A DNA stretch of 64,000 nucleotides from JAAYOS01 sp050950785 (GCA_050950785.1 JBMNIG010000029.1:1-64000), one strand, 5' to 3'. Numbered from the stretch's first letter, positions 54,016-63,486 are shown. Made by a program: numbers and translations. Notes: generated from the letters alone by a model not told the origin.

Positions 54016-54618
54016 ATGGATTTTTTGAAGGTAGAAAAGCGTGCTGAAAGTATAAAAGCAAAAAAGCTAAGGGCAAACGACCTTATTCCCGGCTGCGTCT
54101 ATGGCGGGAATCTCAAGGACACCTTGCTTATACAGATCCCTTTAGGACCGGCCATGCAATTGGTGAAAGCAAAATCCACGGGAAGCAAAGTTACTGTGGA
54201 AGTTGACGGTAAGAAATATGTCACGCTGTTGAAGGAAATTGGACGTGACGCAGTAAGCAATAAAATCGAGCATCTCAGCTTCCAGAGTCTGGTGGCGGAT
54301 GAAAAGGTCAACAGTATAGCGAGAATCGTACTTCTCAACAGGGAAAAGGTTTCAGAGTTTGTTCAACAGCTGATGTTTGAAATTCCCTACAAGGCATTGC
54401 CTTCGGATCTGGTAGAGACTATTGAAATCGATCTGGAAGGTAAGACACTTGGCTGGAGTATAAATGTTGGGGATCTCGACATTGCCAAAAAAGACGGCAT
54501 TGAAATCATGGCCAATCTTGACAGCCCAGTGGTAAACATTATTGAGTTGAGAAGATCTGCAGTAGCTTCTGATGGAGAAGAGGAAGAAGAAGAACAGGCT
54601 GTCTCTGAGCAGGAATAG
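54016..54618 (+). CDS. rplY: 50S ribosomal protein L25 / Ctc
   Basis: A 200-residue TL5/Ctc-type L25. The N-terminal 5S rRNA-binding domain (KVEKRAESIKAKKLRANDLIPGCVYGG) and the C-terminal beta domain (EIPYKALPSDLVETIEIDLEGK, PVVNI) are present, ending in an acidic tail (GEEEEEEQ). ATG 54016 follows TTGGAGGAATTAGT. Monocistronic with a terminator. Confidence 0.9.
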   Translation: MDFLKVEKRAESIKAKKLRANDLIPGCVYGGNLKDTLLIQIPLGPAMQLVKAKSTGSKVTVEVDGKKYVTLLKEIGRDAVSNKIEHLSFQSLVADEKVNSIARIVLLNREKVSEFVQQLMFEIPYKALPSDLVETIEIDLEGKTLGWSINVGDLDIAKKDGIEIMANLDSPVVNIIELRRSAVASDGEEEEEEQAVSEQE

Positions 54619-54680
54619 TGATTTGATTTTGTATTTCGCCTAGAGAAGCAAAATAAGATACGGCTGTTATGGCAAAATCA

Positions 54681-54726
54681 AGCCCGGTGGAGATTGAATA
54701 GTTTCAACTCCCTCGGGCTGATTTTA
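54681..54726 (+). terminator. Intrinsic terminator
   Basis: AGCCCG (54681-54686) pairs with CGGGCT (54714-54719), and GGAGATTGA pairs with TTCAACTCC inside; a T-rich tract follows. Confidence 0.7.
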
Positions 54727-54742
54727 TTATGGATATCGCACA

Positions 54743-54771
54743 TTGACCGATCGAAAAAAATCTGCTATAAT
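54743..54771 (+). promoter_or_regulatory. Promoter of the pyr operon
   Basis: TTGACC (54743-54748) and TATAAT (54766-54771), 17-base spacer, near-consensus. Transcription should start near 54778, giving a leader of about 137 bases. Confidence 0.75.
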
Positions 54772-54783
54772 CTACGAAAATCT

Positions 54784-54895
54784 TTAAACTGATACAGAGA
54801 GATCAGCAAGATTGAAGGAATATGTATTGTGTTGCAGTGTGCCTGCACCACCATATTGTGTAACCTGCCTTGCTGATTAAAGCAAGGCTTTTTTG
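54784..54895 (+). promoter_or_regulatory. PyrR-like attenuator leader
   Basis: The leader begins TTTAAACTGATACAGAGAG (54784-54802), close to the PyrR anti-antiterminator loop with AGAGAG, followed by AAGGAATATG. It ends in a terminator, GCCTTGCT (54867-54874) with AGCAAGGC (54881-54888) and six T. GATCAGCAAG (54801-54810) can pair with CTTGCTGATT (54869-54878), the competing antiterminator. Uridylate-bound PyrR would favour termination; pyrR is not in the window. Confidence 0.7.
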
Positions 54896-54914
54896 ATGCA
54901 TGAAAGGAAAATCT

Positions 54915-56162
54915 ATGGTCGACATGAGCAAAGTGAAAATCAAAACCCTAATATCATTGCCTCAGTTTACTCGTGATTTTGTTGTTTCATCCTTTCCGGT
55001 TGAAGCGGCGAATATTTTGCATTCTTCAAAATATACTGTTTTTCCCGGCTTTTGCGATGTGCATGTGCATTTTCGCGAGCCGGGATTTTGTTATAAAGAG
55101 ACGATCCATACCGGTTCAAAAGCCGCTACCCGTGGTGGCTATACTGCTGTATGCACGATGCCGAACCTGGATCCTGTTCCGGACAGTGTAAAGCACCTAA
55201 TGGAGCAGCTTGATATCATCAAAACCGATGCTGTAATAAATGTATATCCTTATGGTTCGATCACCGTTGGTCAACAAGGTGAAACACTTTCGGATATGGA
55301 AGGCATGAGCGATTATGTTATTGGGTTTTCCGATGACGGGAAAGGCGTTCAGAGTTATGAGCAAATGAAGCAAGCCATGTTGAAGGCAAAAGACCACGGT
55401 AAAATAATCGCAGCACATTGTGAGGACGATTCTCTGCTAAGAGGTGGCTATATTCACGACGGCATCTATGCAAAAATCCACAATCACAAAGGCATTTGCA
55501 GTGAAAGTGAATGGAAACAAATTGAACGAGACTTGAAGCTTGTAAAGGAAACAGGCTGTGCATATCATGTTTGCCACGTTTCTTGTAAGGAAAGCGTTGA
55601 GCTGATACGAAAAGCAAAAGCGGAGGGGTTGGATGTGACATGCGAAACAGCACCGCATTATCTAGTTCTTGATGAGAATGGTTTGCAGGAGGACGGAAGG
55701 TTCAAGATGAACCCTCCGCTACGGTCACAGTCAGACAGACTTGCTTTGATTGAAGGTATTATAGATGGCACGATCGATATGATTGCCACTGACCATGCAC
55801 CTCACAGCCCAGAGGAAAAATCAAAAGGCCTTGAGTCCAGCGCATTTGGCATTGTGGGTCTTGAGACGGCCTTCCCTGTGCTCTATACCAAGCTTGTGCT
55901 GCCAGGGATAATAACTTTGGAACGCCTTGTTGAGTTGCTTGCAGTCAATCCCCGTAAGCGTTTTAACATTCCTTATGGCGCAGACTTTTCCGTGTGGGCA
56001 CTGGATGATGAAGTAACGATCGATCCCGCAGATTTTTTATCCAAAGGAAGATCGACCCCCTTCGAGGGTATGAAAGTATTTGGCAGATGTGTACTGACTG
56101 TTTGTGGAGGTAAGGTGGTTTATTACGACATAAATAGTGAACAGACAACAGACATGAAGTAA
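54915..56162 (+). CDS. pyrC: Dihydroorotase PyrC
   Basis: A 415-residue class I dihydroorotase that cyclises carbamoyl-aspartate to dihydroorotate. Metal ligands are visible in DVHVHFREPG, later His in AAHCEDD and HVCHVS, and Asp in MIATDHAPH. ATG 54915 is preferred (AAAGGAAAA before it) over 54900. It is first in the operon behind the PyrR-like attenuator. Confidence 0.93.
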   Translation: MVDMSKVKIKTLISLPQFTRDFVVSSFPVEAANILHSSKYTVFPGFCDVHVHFREPGFCYKETIHTGSKAATRGGYTAVCTMPNLDPVPDSVKHLMEQLDIIKTDAVINVYPYGSITVGQQGETLSDMEGMSDYVIGFSDDGKGVQSYEQMKQAMLKAKDHGKIIAAHCEDDSLLRGGYIHDGIYAKIHNHKGICSESEWKQIERDLKLVKETGCAYHVCHVSCKESVELIRKAKAEGLDVTCETAPHYLVLDENGLQEDGRFKMNPPLRSQSDRLALIEGIIDGTIDMIATDHAPHSPEEKSKGLESSAFGIVGLETAFPVLYTKLVLPGIITLERLVELLAVNPRKRFNIPYGADFSVWALDDEVTIDPADFLSKGRSTPFEGMKVFGRCVLTVCGGKVVYYDINSEQTTDMK

Positions 56163-56193
56163 GTATCAACAGCAAAATGGACAGGAGTAAAAA

Positions 56194-56928
56194 ATGAAAC
56201 AGAGCATATTTCAAGTTATTGAAAACCGGAGACTCACCTCTAACATATTTAGAATGCGATTATATGGCGATGTATCGAAGATTGAAAAACCCGGACAATT
56301 TATCAATATCAAACTGGAGGGAAGTTATCTTAGAAGACCGATTTCGGTATACGATGTGGACCCGATATCGTTAACTATCGTTTATAAAGTTGTCGGGCAT
56401 GGGACGGAAACTATGAGCAAACTGAAATCGGGCGCAATACTGGACATATTATCGGGACTAGGTAACGGATTTGATATTACAACAGCAGGTGATCGGCCGC
56501 TACTGATTGGCGGAGGAGTAGGTGTTCCTCCTCTGTATCTACTGGCGAAAAAACTGATCGAGAACGGGTCAAAAGTTTCAGTCGTCCTTGGTTTTAACAC
56601 TATATCAGAAGTGTTCTGTGAAGACGAGTTTAAGAGCCTTGGTTGTGAAGTGACTATAACTACGGTAGATGGTAGTTATGGTGTTAAAGGCTATGCTACT
56701 GACGGATTACCAAAGGACTACAGCTACTTTTACACTTGCGGACCTGAGCCGATGCTAAGAGCTGTATACAACACAACAAACACATCAGGCCAGTTCAGCT
56801 TTGAAGAACGCATGGGCTGTGGCTTCGGCGCATGTATGGGCTGCTCATGTAAAACCGTTTCCGGACATAAGCGCATATGTAAGGAAGGTCCTGTGCTTAA
56901 GAAGGAGGAAATCATATGGGGAAGCTAA
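56194..56928 (+). CDS. pyrK: Dihydroorotate dehydrogenase electron transfer subunit PyrK
   Basis: A 244-residue flavoprotein with FAD-binding (RRPISVYDVD), NAD-binding (GGGVGVPPLYLLAKKL) and a C-terminal [2Fe-2S] site (CGFGACMGCSCK...RICKEGPV). It passes electrons from PyrD to NAD+ as part of the type 1B heterotetramer. ATG follows ACAGGAGTAAAAA, 31 bases after pyrC. Confidence 0.93.
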   Translation: MKQSIFQVIENRRLTSNIFRMRLYGDVSKIEKPGQFINIKLEGSYLRRPISVYDVDPISLTIVYKVVGHGTETMSKLKSGAILDILSGLGNGFDITTAGDRPLLIGGGVGVPPLYLLAKKLIENGSKVSVVLGFNTISEVFCEDEFKSLGCEVTITTVDGSYGVKGYATDGLPKDYSYFYTCGPEPMLRAVYNTTNTSGQFSFEERMGCGFGACMGCSCKTVSGHKRICKEGPVLKKEEIIWGS

Positions 56929-57833
56929 GAGTCACTCTTTGCGGAATCGAACTAGATAATCCGGTCATCCCGGCATCGGGCACTTTTGGATATGGATATG
57001 AGTTTGCGGAGTTTTACGATATCAACTGTCTAGGTACTTTTTCATTCAAGGGCACAACAAGGGATGCGAGATTTGGAAACCCAACACCTCGTATCGCCGA
57101 ATGCTCTGCAGGTATGCTCAATGCTGTGGGCTTACAAAACCCGGGCGTTGAAAACGTTATAGCTGAAGAGTTGCCTAAACTGAAAAAGTGTTTCAACAAA
57201 CCGGTCATGGCAAATGTAAGCGGATTCTCAGTAGAGGACTATGTTCACACTTGTTCCATGCTGGACAAAGAGGAACAAGTCGGATGGTTGGAAGTCAATA
57301 TCAGCTGTCCGAATGTTGAGGGTGGCGGAATGATTTTTGGAACCGACCCTAAAGCTGCATCGGAAGTGGTCAAAGCCGTAAAAGCGGTCACGACAAAGCC
57401 GATTATCGTCAAGCTTTCCCCGAATGTGACGGATATTGTAAGTATTGCGAAGGCTTGTGAATCGGCGGGTGCCGACGGTATTAGTCTCATAAATACTTTA
57501 CTTGGCATGCGGATCGATTTGAAAACGAAGAAACCTGTTCTGGCTAACAGAATGGGAGGATATTCCGGACCTGGGATTTTCCCCATAGCCGTAAGAATGG
57601 TCTATCAGGTGGCAAATGCAGTAAGCATTCCGGTTGTAGGAATGGGAGGCGTCGCAAGTGCGGAGGACGTAATAGAAATGATGCTTGCGGGAGCCACGGC
57701 GGTTCAAGTCGGCTCGGCCAACTTGATCGACCCCTTTGTATGCCGTGACATAATAGATGAGCTTCCGGTGGTGATGGAAAAATACAAAATCGATAAATTA
57801 GAAGATATTATAGGAGGAGTAATAAATGGGTAA
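56916..57833 (+). CDS. pyrD: Dihydroorotate dehydrogenase PyrD (type 1B)
   Basis: A 305-residue FMN barrel oxidising dihydroorotate to orotate. Text typical of type 1B: PASGTFGYG, KGTTRDARFGNPTPR, VGLQNPGVE, NISCPNVEGGG with catalytic Cys, VKLSPNVTDI, and GGYSGPGIFPIAVRMV. It overlaps PyrK by 13 bases after AAGAAGGAGG, fitting the obligate complex. Confidence 0.95.
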   Translation: MGKLRVTLCGIELDNPVIPASGTFGYGYEFAEFYDINCLGTFSFKGTTRDARFGNPTPRIAECSAGMLNAVGLQNPGVENVIAEELPKLKKCFNKPVMANVSGFSVEDYVHTCSMLDKEEQVGWLEVNISCPNVEGGGMIFGTDPKAASEVVKAVKAVTTKPIIVKLSPNVTDIVSIAKACESAGADGISLINTLLGMRIDLKTKKPVLANRMGGYSGPGIFPIAVRMVYQVANAVSIPVVGMGGVASAEDVIEMMLAGATAVQVGSANLIDPFVCRDIIDELPVVMEKYKIDKLEDIIGGVING

Positions 57834-58524
57834 GGACGTAATCATAGCTTGTGACTTTTCAAGCGCGGAACAAACCTATGCTTTTTTGGATCTGTTTGTT
57901 GACAGAAAACCCTTTGTAAAGATCGGCATGGAGTTGTTTTACGCGGAAGGCCCTCAAATCGTAAAGGAAATAAAAAAGAGGGGACATAAGATATTTCTGG
58001 ATTTGAAGTTGCACGACATTCCAAATACGGTAAAGAAGGCAATGGCGGTTTTGTCCAAGCTTGATGTAGACATCTGTAATCTACATGCGGGCGGAACAAA
58101 ACGAATGATGAAAGCGGCTCTGGAGGGACTTACTCGTCCTGATGGTTCACGGCCATTGCTTATTGCGGTAACTCAGTTGACATCTACCGATCAGGAAAGC
58201 ATGGAAAATGACTTGTTGATAAAGGAGCCAATGGACAAAGTTGTCATGCATTATGCAATAAACGCAAAGGAATCCGGGCTTGATGGTGTTGTATGCTCGC
58301 CGCTTGAGGCTGAGAAAGTGCACCAGGTTTGTGGCAAAGATTTTTTAACAGTGACACCGGGTGTTCGCTTTGCCGATGGTGATGTGGGCGATCAGAGGCG
58401 TGTCATGACACCAGCCCAAGCAAAGAAAATCGGTTCCGACTATATAGTTGTTGGCAGGCCAATTACGGCAGCCCATGATCCGGTTGCCGCATATACCCGA
58501 TGTGTTGCTGAATTTGTAGATTGA
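57826..58524 (+). CDS. pyrF: Orotidine-5'-phosphate decarboxylase PyrF
   Basis: A 232-residue TIM barrel forming UMP. The catalytic DLKLHDIPNT motif and phosphate-gripping VTPGVRF and VVGRPI are intact. ATG overlaps PyrD by eight bases after AGGAGGAG. Confidence 0.95.
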   Translation: MGKDVIIACDFSSAEQTYAFLDLFVDRKPFVKIGMELFYAEGPQIVKEIKKRGHKIFLDLKLHDIPNTVKKAMAVLSKLDVDICNLHAGGTKRMMKAALEGLTRPDGSRPLLIAVTQLTSTDQESMENDLLIKEPMDKVVMHYAINAKESGLDGVVCSPLEAEKVHQVCGKDFLTVTPGVRFADGDVGDQRRVMTPAQAKKIGSDYIVVGRPITAAHDPVAAYTRCVAEFVD

Positions 58525-58532
58525 AGGTGATA

Positions 58533-59186
58533 ATGATGGAATTGAATCGACTTATTGCTAAAGACCTACTCTCAATAAAGGCGGTGTTCTTTCGCCCGGA
58601 GGAACCGTTTATATGGGCAAGTGGTATCAAAAGTCCGGTATATTGCGACAATCGCTTGACCCTTTCCGCTCCCAAGGTTCGCATCAACATTGAAAACGGA
58701 TTGGCAAGCCTTATTAGTAAGAACTTCCCGGAAGCCGAAATGCTAATGGGCACCGCCACCGCCGGCATTGCTCATGCGGCCATAACGGCCCATATCCTTG
58801 GCTTACCAATGGGTTACGTCCGATCAGATGCCAAAGACCATGGCAGAAAAAATCAAATCGAAGGAAAGCTTGAACGGGGACAAAAGGTCGTCGTTGTAGA
58901 GGATCTCATATCCACTGCAGGCAGCGTGATCAATGTTGTCAACATACTCCGTCAAGCAGGAGCAGAAGTGCTAGGTGTTGTCAGCATCTTTACCTACAAT
59001 ATGCAAAAAGGACTTGACCGTTTGAAAGCGGCAAATATAACAAACATTTCCCTTACCGACTTTGACTGTATTGCCGAAGTTGCGGTGGAGGAAGGCTACA
59101 TAAGGCAGGAGGACGTTGAGAGACTAATTGCTTTTCGAAACGATCCTTCAGATGAAAGCTGGATCAACAAGGAGCCAAAGCCATGA
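58533..59186 (+). CDS. pyrE: Orotate phosphoribosyltransferase PyrE
   Basis: A 217-residue transferase converting orotate and PRPP to OMP. Features: IKSPVYCDNR, KDHGRKNQIEG flexible loop and PRPP motif VVVVEDLISTAGS. I take ATG 58533 (GAAGGTGATA before it); the frame is open from TTG 58521 inside the PyrF end. Confidence 0.93.
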   Translation: MMELNRLIAKDLLSIKAVFFRPEEPFIWASGIKSPVYCDNRLTLSAPKVRINIENGLASLISKNFPEAEMLMGTATAGIAHAAITAHILGLPMGYVRSDAKDHGRKNQIEGKLERGQKVVVVEDLISTAGSVINVVNILRQAGAEVLGVVSIFTYNMQKGLDRLKAANITNISLTDFDCIAEVAVEEGYIRQEDVERLIAFRNDPSDESWINKEPKP

Positions 59187-60106
59187 GAAGTATAATCGAT
59201 ATTCACGACCTGACTACCGAAGAAATCCATAAGCTTATAATTTCGGCATGTGACATTATTAAAAATCCCGAAAAGTACAGTGATGCCTGTCGTGGCAAAA
59301 AGCTTGCAACATTGTTTTTTGAACCATCTACAAGAACAAGGCTTAGCTTTGAAGCCGCTATGTTCGAGCTAGGTGGAAATATCCTGTCCGTTCCCAGCGA
59401 TTCATCTTCATCTATCGCAAAAGGGGAAAGTGTCGCCGATACAGCAAGAGTTATCAGTTGTTATGCAGACATAATCGCCATGCGCCATCCAAAAGAAGGA
59501 GCTCCTTATGTGGCGGCCCTAAATGCTTCCGTTCCCGTAATAAATGCAGGTGACGGAGGTCACAGCCATCCTACACAGACATTGGCCGACTTACTTACGA
59601 TTTATCTCGAAAAAGGCGGGTTTGAGAATTTGACCGTGGGCTTTTGTGGAGATCTAAAGTTCGGCAGGACGGTACACTCATTGATAAATGCTTTGTATCG
59701 TTATTCGGGAGTTAAAATGGTCCTTATTTCCCCTGAAGAATTGAAGCTACCCAGCTATGTCAAAAAAGACGTGCTGAAAAAGAACGACGTGCCATATGTA
59801 CAGACAACCAACCTTATGGAGGTTATGCCGGATCTTGACATTCTGTATATGACCAGAGTCCAGAGGGAGCGCTTTTTTAACGAAGAAGATTATCTCCGAC
59901 TGAAGGACAGTTATATTCTTGAGCCACGGAAACTGGAAAATGCGAAAAAGGACCTGTGCATTATGCATCCGTTGCCGCGGGTAAACGAGATCGGTGTAGC
60001 AGTCGATAACGACCCACGGGCGTGCTACTTCAAACAAGTACTTTACGGAAAGTATATTAGAATGGCTTTAATACTAATGCTTTTGAGGGAGGCGACGACT
60101 ACATGA
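59183..60106 (+). CDS. pyrB: Aspartate carbamoyltransferase catalytic chain PyrB
   Basis: A 307-residue transferase with the carbamoyl-phosphate motif FEPSTRTRLSFE (about 46-57), HPTQTLADLLT and MTRVQRERF, HPLPRVNEIG. ATG overlaps PyrE by four bases. It is followed directly by the regulatory chain, so the enzyme is the allosteric holoenzyme type. Confidence 0.95.
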   Translation: MRSIIDIHDLTTEEIHKLIISACDIIKNPEKYSDACRGKKLATLFFEPSTRTRLSFEAAMFELGGNILSVPSDSSSSIAKGESVADTARVISCYADIIAMRHPKEGAPYVAALNASVPVINAGDGGHSHPTQTLADLLTIYLEKGGFENLTVGFCGDLKFGRTVHSLINALYRYSGVKMVLISPEELKLPSYVKKDVLKKNDVPYVQTTNLMEVMPDLDILYMTRVQRERFFNEEDYLRLKDSYILEPRKLENAKKDLCIMHPLPRVNEIGVAVDNDPRACYFKQVLYGKYIRMALILMLLREATTT

Positions 60107-60518
60107 ATATAGACTCAATTAAAACGGGAGTGGTAATCGACCACATTACAGCAGAAAAAGGCATGCTATTGTATGAACTTTTGGACCTTGGTAGCCTTGA
60201 TTGCTCGGTTGCCATAATCAAGAACGTGTTTAGTCGCAAGATGGAGAAAAAGGACATCATAAAGATAAATGCTGATATTTCGATAAATTTCGATGTGATC
60301 GGATATGTGGATCCGGAAGCTACCGTGAATATCATTAAGGACGGTGTTCTTGTCGAGAAACGCAAATCGATATGCCTGAACGCCTGACAAATGTGATCAA
60401 GTGTAAGAATCCACGGTGCATAACTTCCAGCGAACAGGAGTTAGATCATGTACTAAAACTGACAGATAAAGAGAACAAAGTCTATAGATGCATTTACTGT
60501 GAAACAAGAGCCATTTGA
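60103..60518 (+). CDS. pyrI: Aspartate carbamoyltransferase regulatory chain PyrI (frameshifted)
   Basis: The first frame (60103-60387) encodes the nucleotide-binding domain (IKTGVVIDHITAEKG, DIIKINADI) and overlaps PyrB by four bases. It then shifts: in the next frame 60372-60518 encodes MPERLTNVIKCKNPRC and YRCIYCETRAI, the four-Cys zinc domain that docks on PyrB. One missing base near 60368 would restore a protein of about 138 residues, the normal length. Either a sequence error or a real split. Confidence 0.82.
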
Positions 60519-60621
60519 CTTATGTGTAATGGTCTGGCGGATTTCAATGTACTTGCATGCTGATGGTTGCTGTGCTAATATGGTAAATACGTGAAATAAG
60601 ATAGTTAAAGGTTGAAGTGTT

Positions 60622-61296
60622 TTGAAGTCTATAAAGTTTTTCGTTTTTAGGGTAATGACTTATTGCATAGGCCTGCTAGTTTTGGCATTTGGTGTGGCAT
60701 TGGCAATCAACTCAGACCTTGGAGTGTCCCCCGTCAACTCACTTCCATATGTCATAAGTTTGGTTGCGGGAGCTCCATTGAGCCTGTGCGTTATAGCAAC
60801 ATTCTCTTTCTATATTTTGCTACAGATACTGATTTTGAAAAAGGACTTTAAGTGGTATAACATTTTCCAGATCGTTTTCTCCACGATGTTTGGGATTTTC
60901 GTTGATTTTGCAAAGTGGGTCGTCGGTGATTTTGCCATCCCTACATACTTCGGAAAACTAACGATGCTGGCAGTAAGCATTGTATTCATAGCTGTCGGTA
61001 TAACCCTCTATCTTGAAGCAAAATTGATACCAATGCCCATAGAGGGGCTTACTCTCGCATTAGCAGACAAGTCAAAAAAAATAAAGTTTCAAAACATGAA
61101 AACTATTGTGGATTGTTTGATCGTTGTGATAAGTATTGCCATATCATTTGTGTGCCTTGGGACGTTGAAAGGTGTTCGCGAAGGAACCATATTGACAGCA
61201 GTTCTTGTGGGCAAAGTTATTGCTCTGGTGCAGAGGTGGCTTAAACCATTGATAAATAAGTTCTGCTTCCCTCAGGCTGAGGCTGCTAAACTATAA
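60622..61296 (+). CDS. YczE/YitT-type membrane protein
   Basis: A 224-residue integral membrane protein with five or six helices (VMTYCIGLLVLAFGVALAIN, GVSPVNSLPYVIS, YFGKLTMLAVSIVFIAVGITL), resembling YczE/DUF6198 proteins. GVSP with LP.PIEGL (IPMPIEGLTLALA) is typical. The start is TTG 60622 after AAAGGTTGAAG. Function is unknown. Possibly in read-through from pyr, but its own start signals suggest independence. Confidence 0.75.
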   Translation: MKSIKFFVFRVMTYCIGLLVLAFGVALAINSDLGVSPVNSLPYVISLVAGAPLSLCVIATFSFYILLQILILKKDFKWYNIFQIVFSTMFGIFVDFAKWVVGDFAIPTYFGKLTMLAVSIVFIAVGITLYLEAKLIPMPIEGLTLALADKSKKIKFQNMKTIVDCLIVVISIAISFVCLGTLKGVREGTILTAVLVGKVIALVQRWLKPLINKFCFPQAEAAKL

Positions 61297-61324
61297 GCAA
61301 CTAAATTAAGTGATCAAGTGCATA

Positions 61325-61361
61325 AGAACCTCCTTGTCGTAAACAGGGAGGCTCTTTTTTT
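61325..61361 (+). terminator. Intrinsic terminator
   Basis: AGAACCTCC (61325-61333) pairs with GGGAGGCTCT (61346-61355, one mismatch), followed by seven T. Confidence 0.8.
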
Positions 61362-61458
61362 GTCGAAGTATACTTTGCAACTGTATGCTTTATGGTTGTA
61401 AGTTTTCTCGGCTGTAAGTTCAGCTTTGCATTGAAAAAGCCACTACCAATAATAAGAA

Positions 61459-61496
61459 GTCTAATAAAGGTTTTGCATTAATAATATACATTAGAC
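61459..61496. promoter_or_regulatory. Inverted repeat, candidate operator
   Basis: GTCTAAT (61459-61465) and ATTAGAC (61490-61496) are exact inverted copies 24 bases apart, ending 25 bases before the next start codon. TTGCAT between them may be a -35 element. Confidence 0.35.
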
Positions 61497-61521
61497 AGGC
61501 AGTGTAGAAGGGGAGGTCATT

Positions 61522-62619
61522 ATGAGCAAGTTAAAAGCAATATTGTTAGGTGACGCGATGATCGGTTATGAGAAGTTCATCAGCGCTTGGGATAATCATC
61601 TCCTTCCATATGGTGAGGTGATTTTTTGCGGCGACTGGGAGTCGTCATGGGACACTCTGCAATATCGCAGACTGGAGGTTGAAAAGTACGGGCCTGAGAT
61701 TGAGCCCTGCGACCCTCTGATTTTGGAACATGGCAGAGATGCAAACGTTCTTATGGGGCTGTTTGTGCCTGTATCTACAAAAGTAATGAACGCAATGCCT
61801 CAGCTTCGGATAGTTGGCGTATCACGCGCAGGCCTTGAGAATGTGAATGTTCAGCAGGCCACAAAGCGAGGGATCCTTGTATTCAATGTTATGGGGCGCA
61901 ATGCCCATGCTGTATCCGATTTTACCGTAGGTGTGATGATTGCTGAGTGCCGAAATATCGCAAGAGCTCATCATGCTATAAAGACTGGGCAGTGGCGCAA
62001 GGATTTTGTCAACAGTGATCATATACCGGAGCTTGATGGAAAAACAGTCGGTCTTGTCGGTTTTGGGTACATTGGAAGCCTGGTTGCTAAAAAGCTTTCC
62101 GGTTTTGATGTCAAAATACTTGTGTACGACCCATATGTTGATGATGAGACGATTGCAGCATCCGGTTGCCATCGCGCAGATTTGGATGAGGTGTTTGCAA
62201 ACTCCGATTTTATATCGTTACATGCAAGGCTTACAGATAACAACAAAAACATGATTGATAGTCGTTTGATTGGGCTGATGAAAAACACAGCATATCTGAT
62301 AAATACATCGAGGGCGGGACTTGTGGATCAGGACGCTTTGGTGACGGCTCTAAGAGAGAAACGTATCATGGGAGCGGCGCTTGATGTCTTTACAACAGAA
62401 CCGATCGAGAAGGACAGTCCATATCTTACCTTGGACAATGTGACACTTACAACTCACATTGCGGGCACTACAAGCGATGCACTGTCAAACTCCCCCAATC
62501 TGCTTGCTGCGGATGTTGCAAGGCTCCTTGCAGGAAAGAAACCCAGCTTTGTCGTCAACCCTGAAGTGCTGGAAAACACAAATTTTACAGAATGGCTTAA
62601 GACTTTGTCCAATCAGTGA
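61522..62619 (+). CDS. D-2-hydroxyacid dehydrogenase family protein
   Basis: A 365-residue NAD(P)-dependent dehydrogenase. The Rossmann motif VGLVGFGYIGSLVAKKL (about 173-189) and the catalytic trio are visible: Arg in NTSRAGLVD, Glu in DVFTTEPIE and His in LTTHIAGTT. It reduces or oxidises 2-hydroxy acids. ATG follows GGGGAGGTCATT. First gene of an operon with a class II aldolase and a GntP permease, so the substrate is likely a sugar acid. Confidence 0.88.
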   Translation: MSKLKAILLGDAMIGYEKFISAWDNHLLPYGEVIFCGDWESSWDTLQYRRLEVEKYGPEIEPCDPLILEHGRDANVLMGLFVPVSTKVMNAMPQLRIVGVSRAGLENVNVQQATKRGILVFNVMGRNAHAVSDFTVGVMIAECRNIARAHHAIKTGQWRKDFVNSDHIPELDGKTVGLVGFGYIGSLVAKKLSGFDVKILVYDPYVDDETIAASGCHRADLDEVFANSDFISLHARLTDNNKNMIDSRLIGLMKNTAYLINTSRAGLVDQDALVTALREKRIMGAALDVFTTEPIEKDSPYLTLDNVTLTTHIAGTTSDALSNSPNLLAADVARLLAGKKPSFVVNPEVLENTNFTEWLKTLSNQ

Positions 62620-62628
62620 GGGGTACTT

Positions 62629-63486
62629 ATGCTTACTAATTTCAACGAGATGCTAAAAAAGGCAGCAATAGAAGGTTACGCAATCGGTTCATTCAATGGA
62701 TACAATTATGAAACCATACGGGGGATCGTTGAGGCAGGAAACGATCTGGGTTGTGACGGAATAATCGTTGCATTTGGAAAGAAATATTTAAAGAACATGG
62801 ATCTGTCAGATGTATTCTCGGTCACATCGTCGATAGCATCCAGAACAGACATGGATGTCTGCCTTCATCTTGACCACTGCGATGATATTTCAATTATCCA
62901 GCAGGCAATAAATTCGGGCTTTACAAGCGTAATGTATGACGGATCGATGCTGCCTTTCGAGTTAAACCTGAAAAACACAAGGCAGGTATGCGAGATGGCT
63001 CATTCAGTGGGTGTATCGGTTGAGGCAGAGCTTGGGAGTATTGCGGCAGGAGAGCATTCCCATGAGGGGAAGTCCGACGATTTGGAGATATATACAGATC
63101 CCTGGCAGGCTGAACTTTTCGTCAATGAAACCGGGGTGGATGCATTAGCTGTTTCGATCGGTACTGTACATGGTTTGTATAAGGGCGTGCCAAACATTCG
63201 AGTCGATATATTAAAGGTAATTGCGGAAAAAGTCAAAATCCCCCTGGTAATGCATGGTGGGTCGGGTGTTCCGGAAAAAACCATAACAGAATGTATAAAG
63301 AACGGTATTAGAAAAATCAATGTCAATACAGAGATATCGGTCTATGCCGTTGATAAAATCGCTGAAGTATTCAGCAAAGGAGGCAGGCCCCATCTTTCGG
63401 TCTTAGGAGCAATGACCGAACGGAATGTACGGGAGGTGGTGTCAAAGTACATAAGATTTTTTGGCCAAAAGCCAACGGATGTGTAA
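62629..63486 (+). CDS. Class II ketose-bisphosphate aldolase family protein
   Basis: A 285-residue zinc aldolase of the Fba/KbaY type: SFNGYNYE, zinc and catalytic residues in HLDHCDD (about 80-86), VEAELGSIAAGEH, GTVHGLYKG and VMHGGSGVP followed by KINVNTE. Stops 36 bases before the permease and begins nine bases after the dehydrogenase. It would cleave a phosphorylated product of the same sugar-acid route; the precise ketose is unknown. Confidence 0.88.
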   Translation: MLTNFNEMLKKAAIEGYAIGSFNGYNYETIRGIVEAGNDLGCDGIIVAFGKKYLKNMDLSDVFSVTSSIASRTDMDVCLHLDHCDDISIIQQAINSGFTSVMYDGSMLPFELNLKNTRQVCEMAHSVGVSVEAELGSIAAGEHSHEGKSDDLEIYTDPWQAELFVNETGVDALAVSIGTVHGLYKGVPNIRVDILKVIAEKVKIPLVMHGGSGVPEKTITECIKNGIRKINVNTEISVYAVDKIAEVFSKGGRPHLSVLGAMTERNVREVVSKYIRFFGQKPTDV

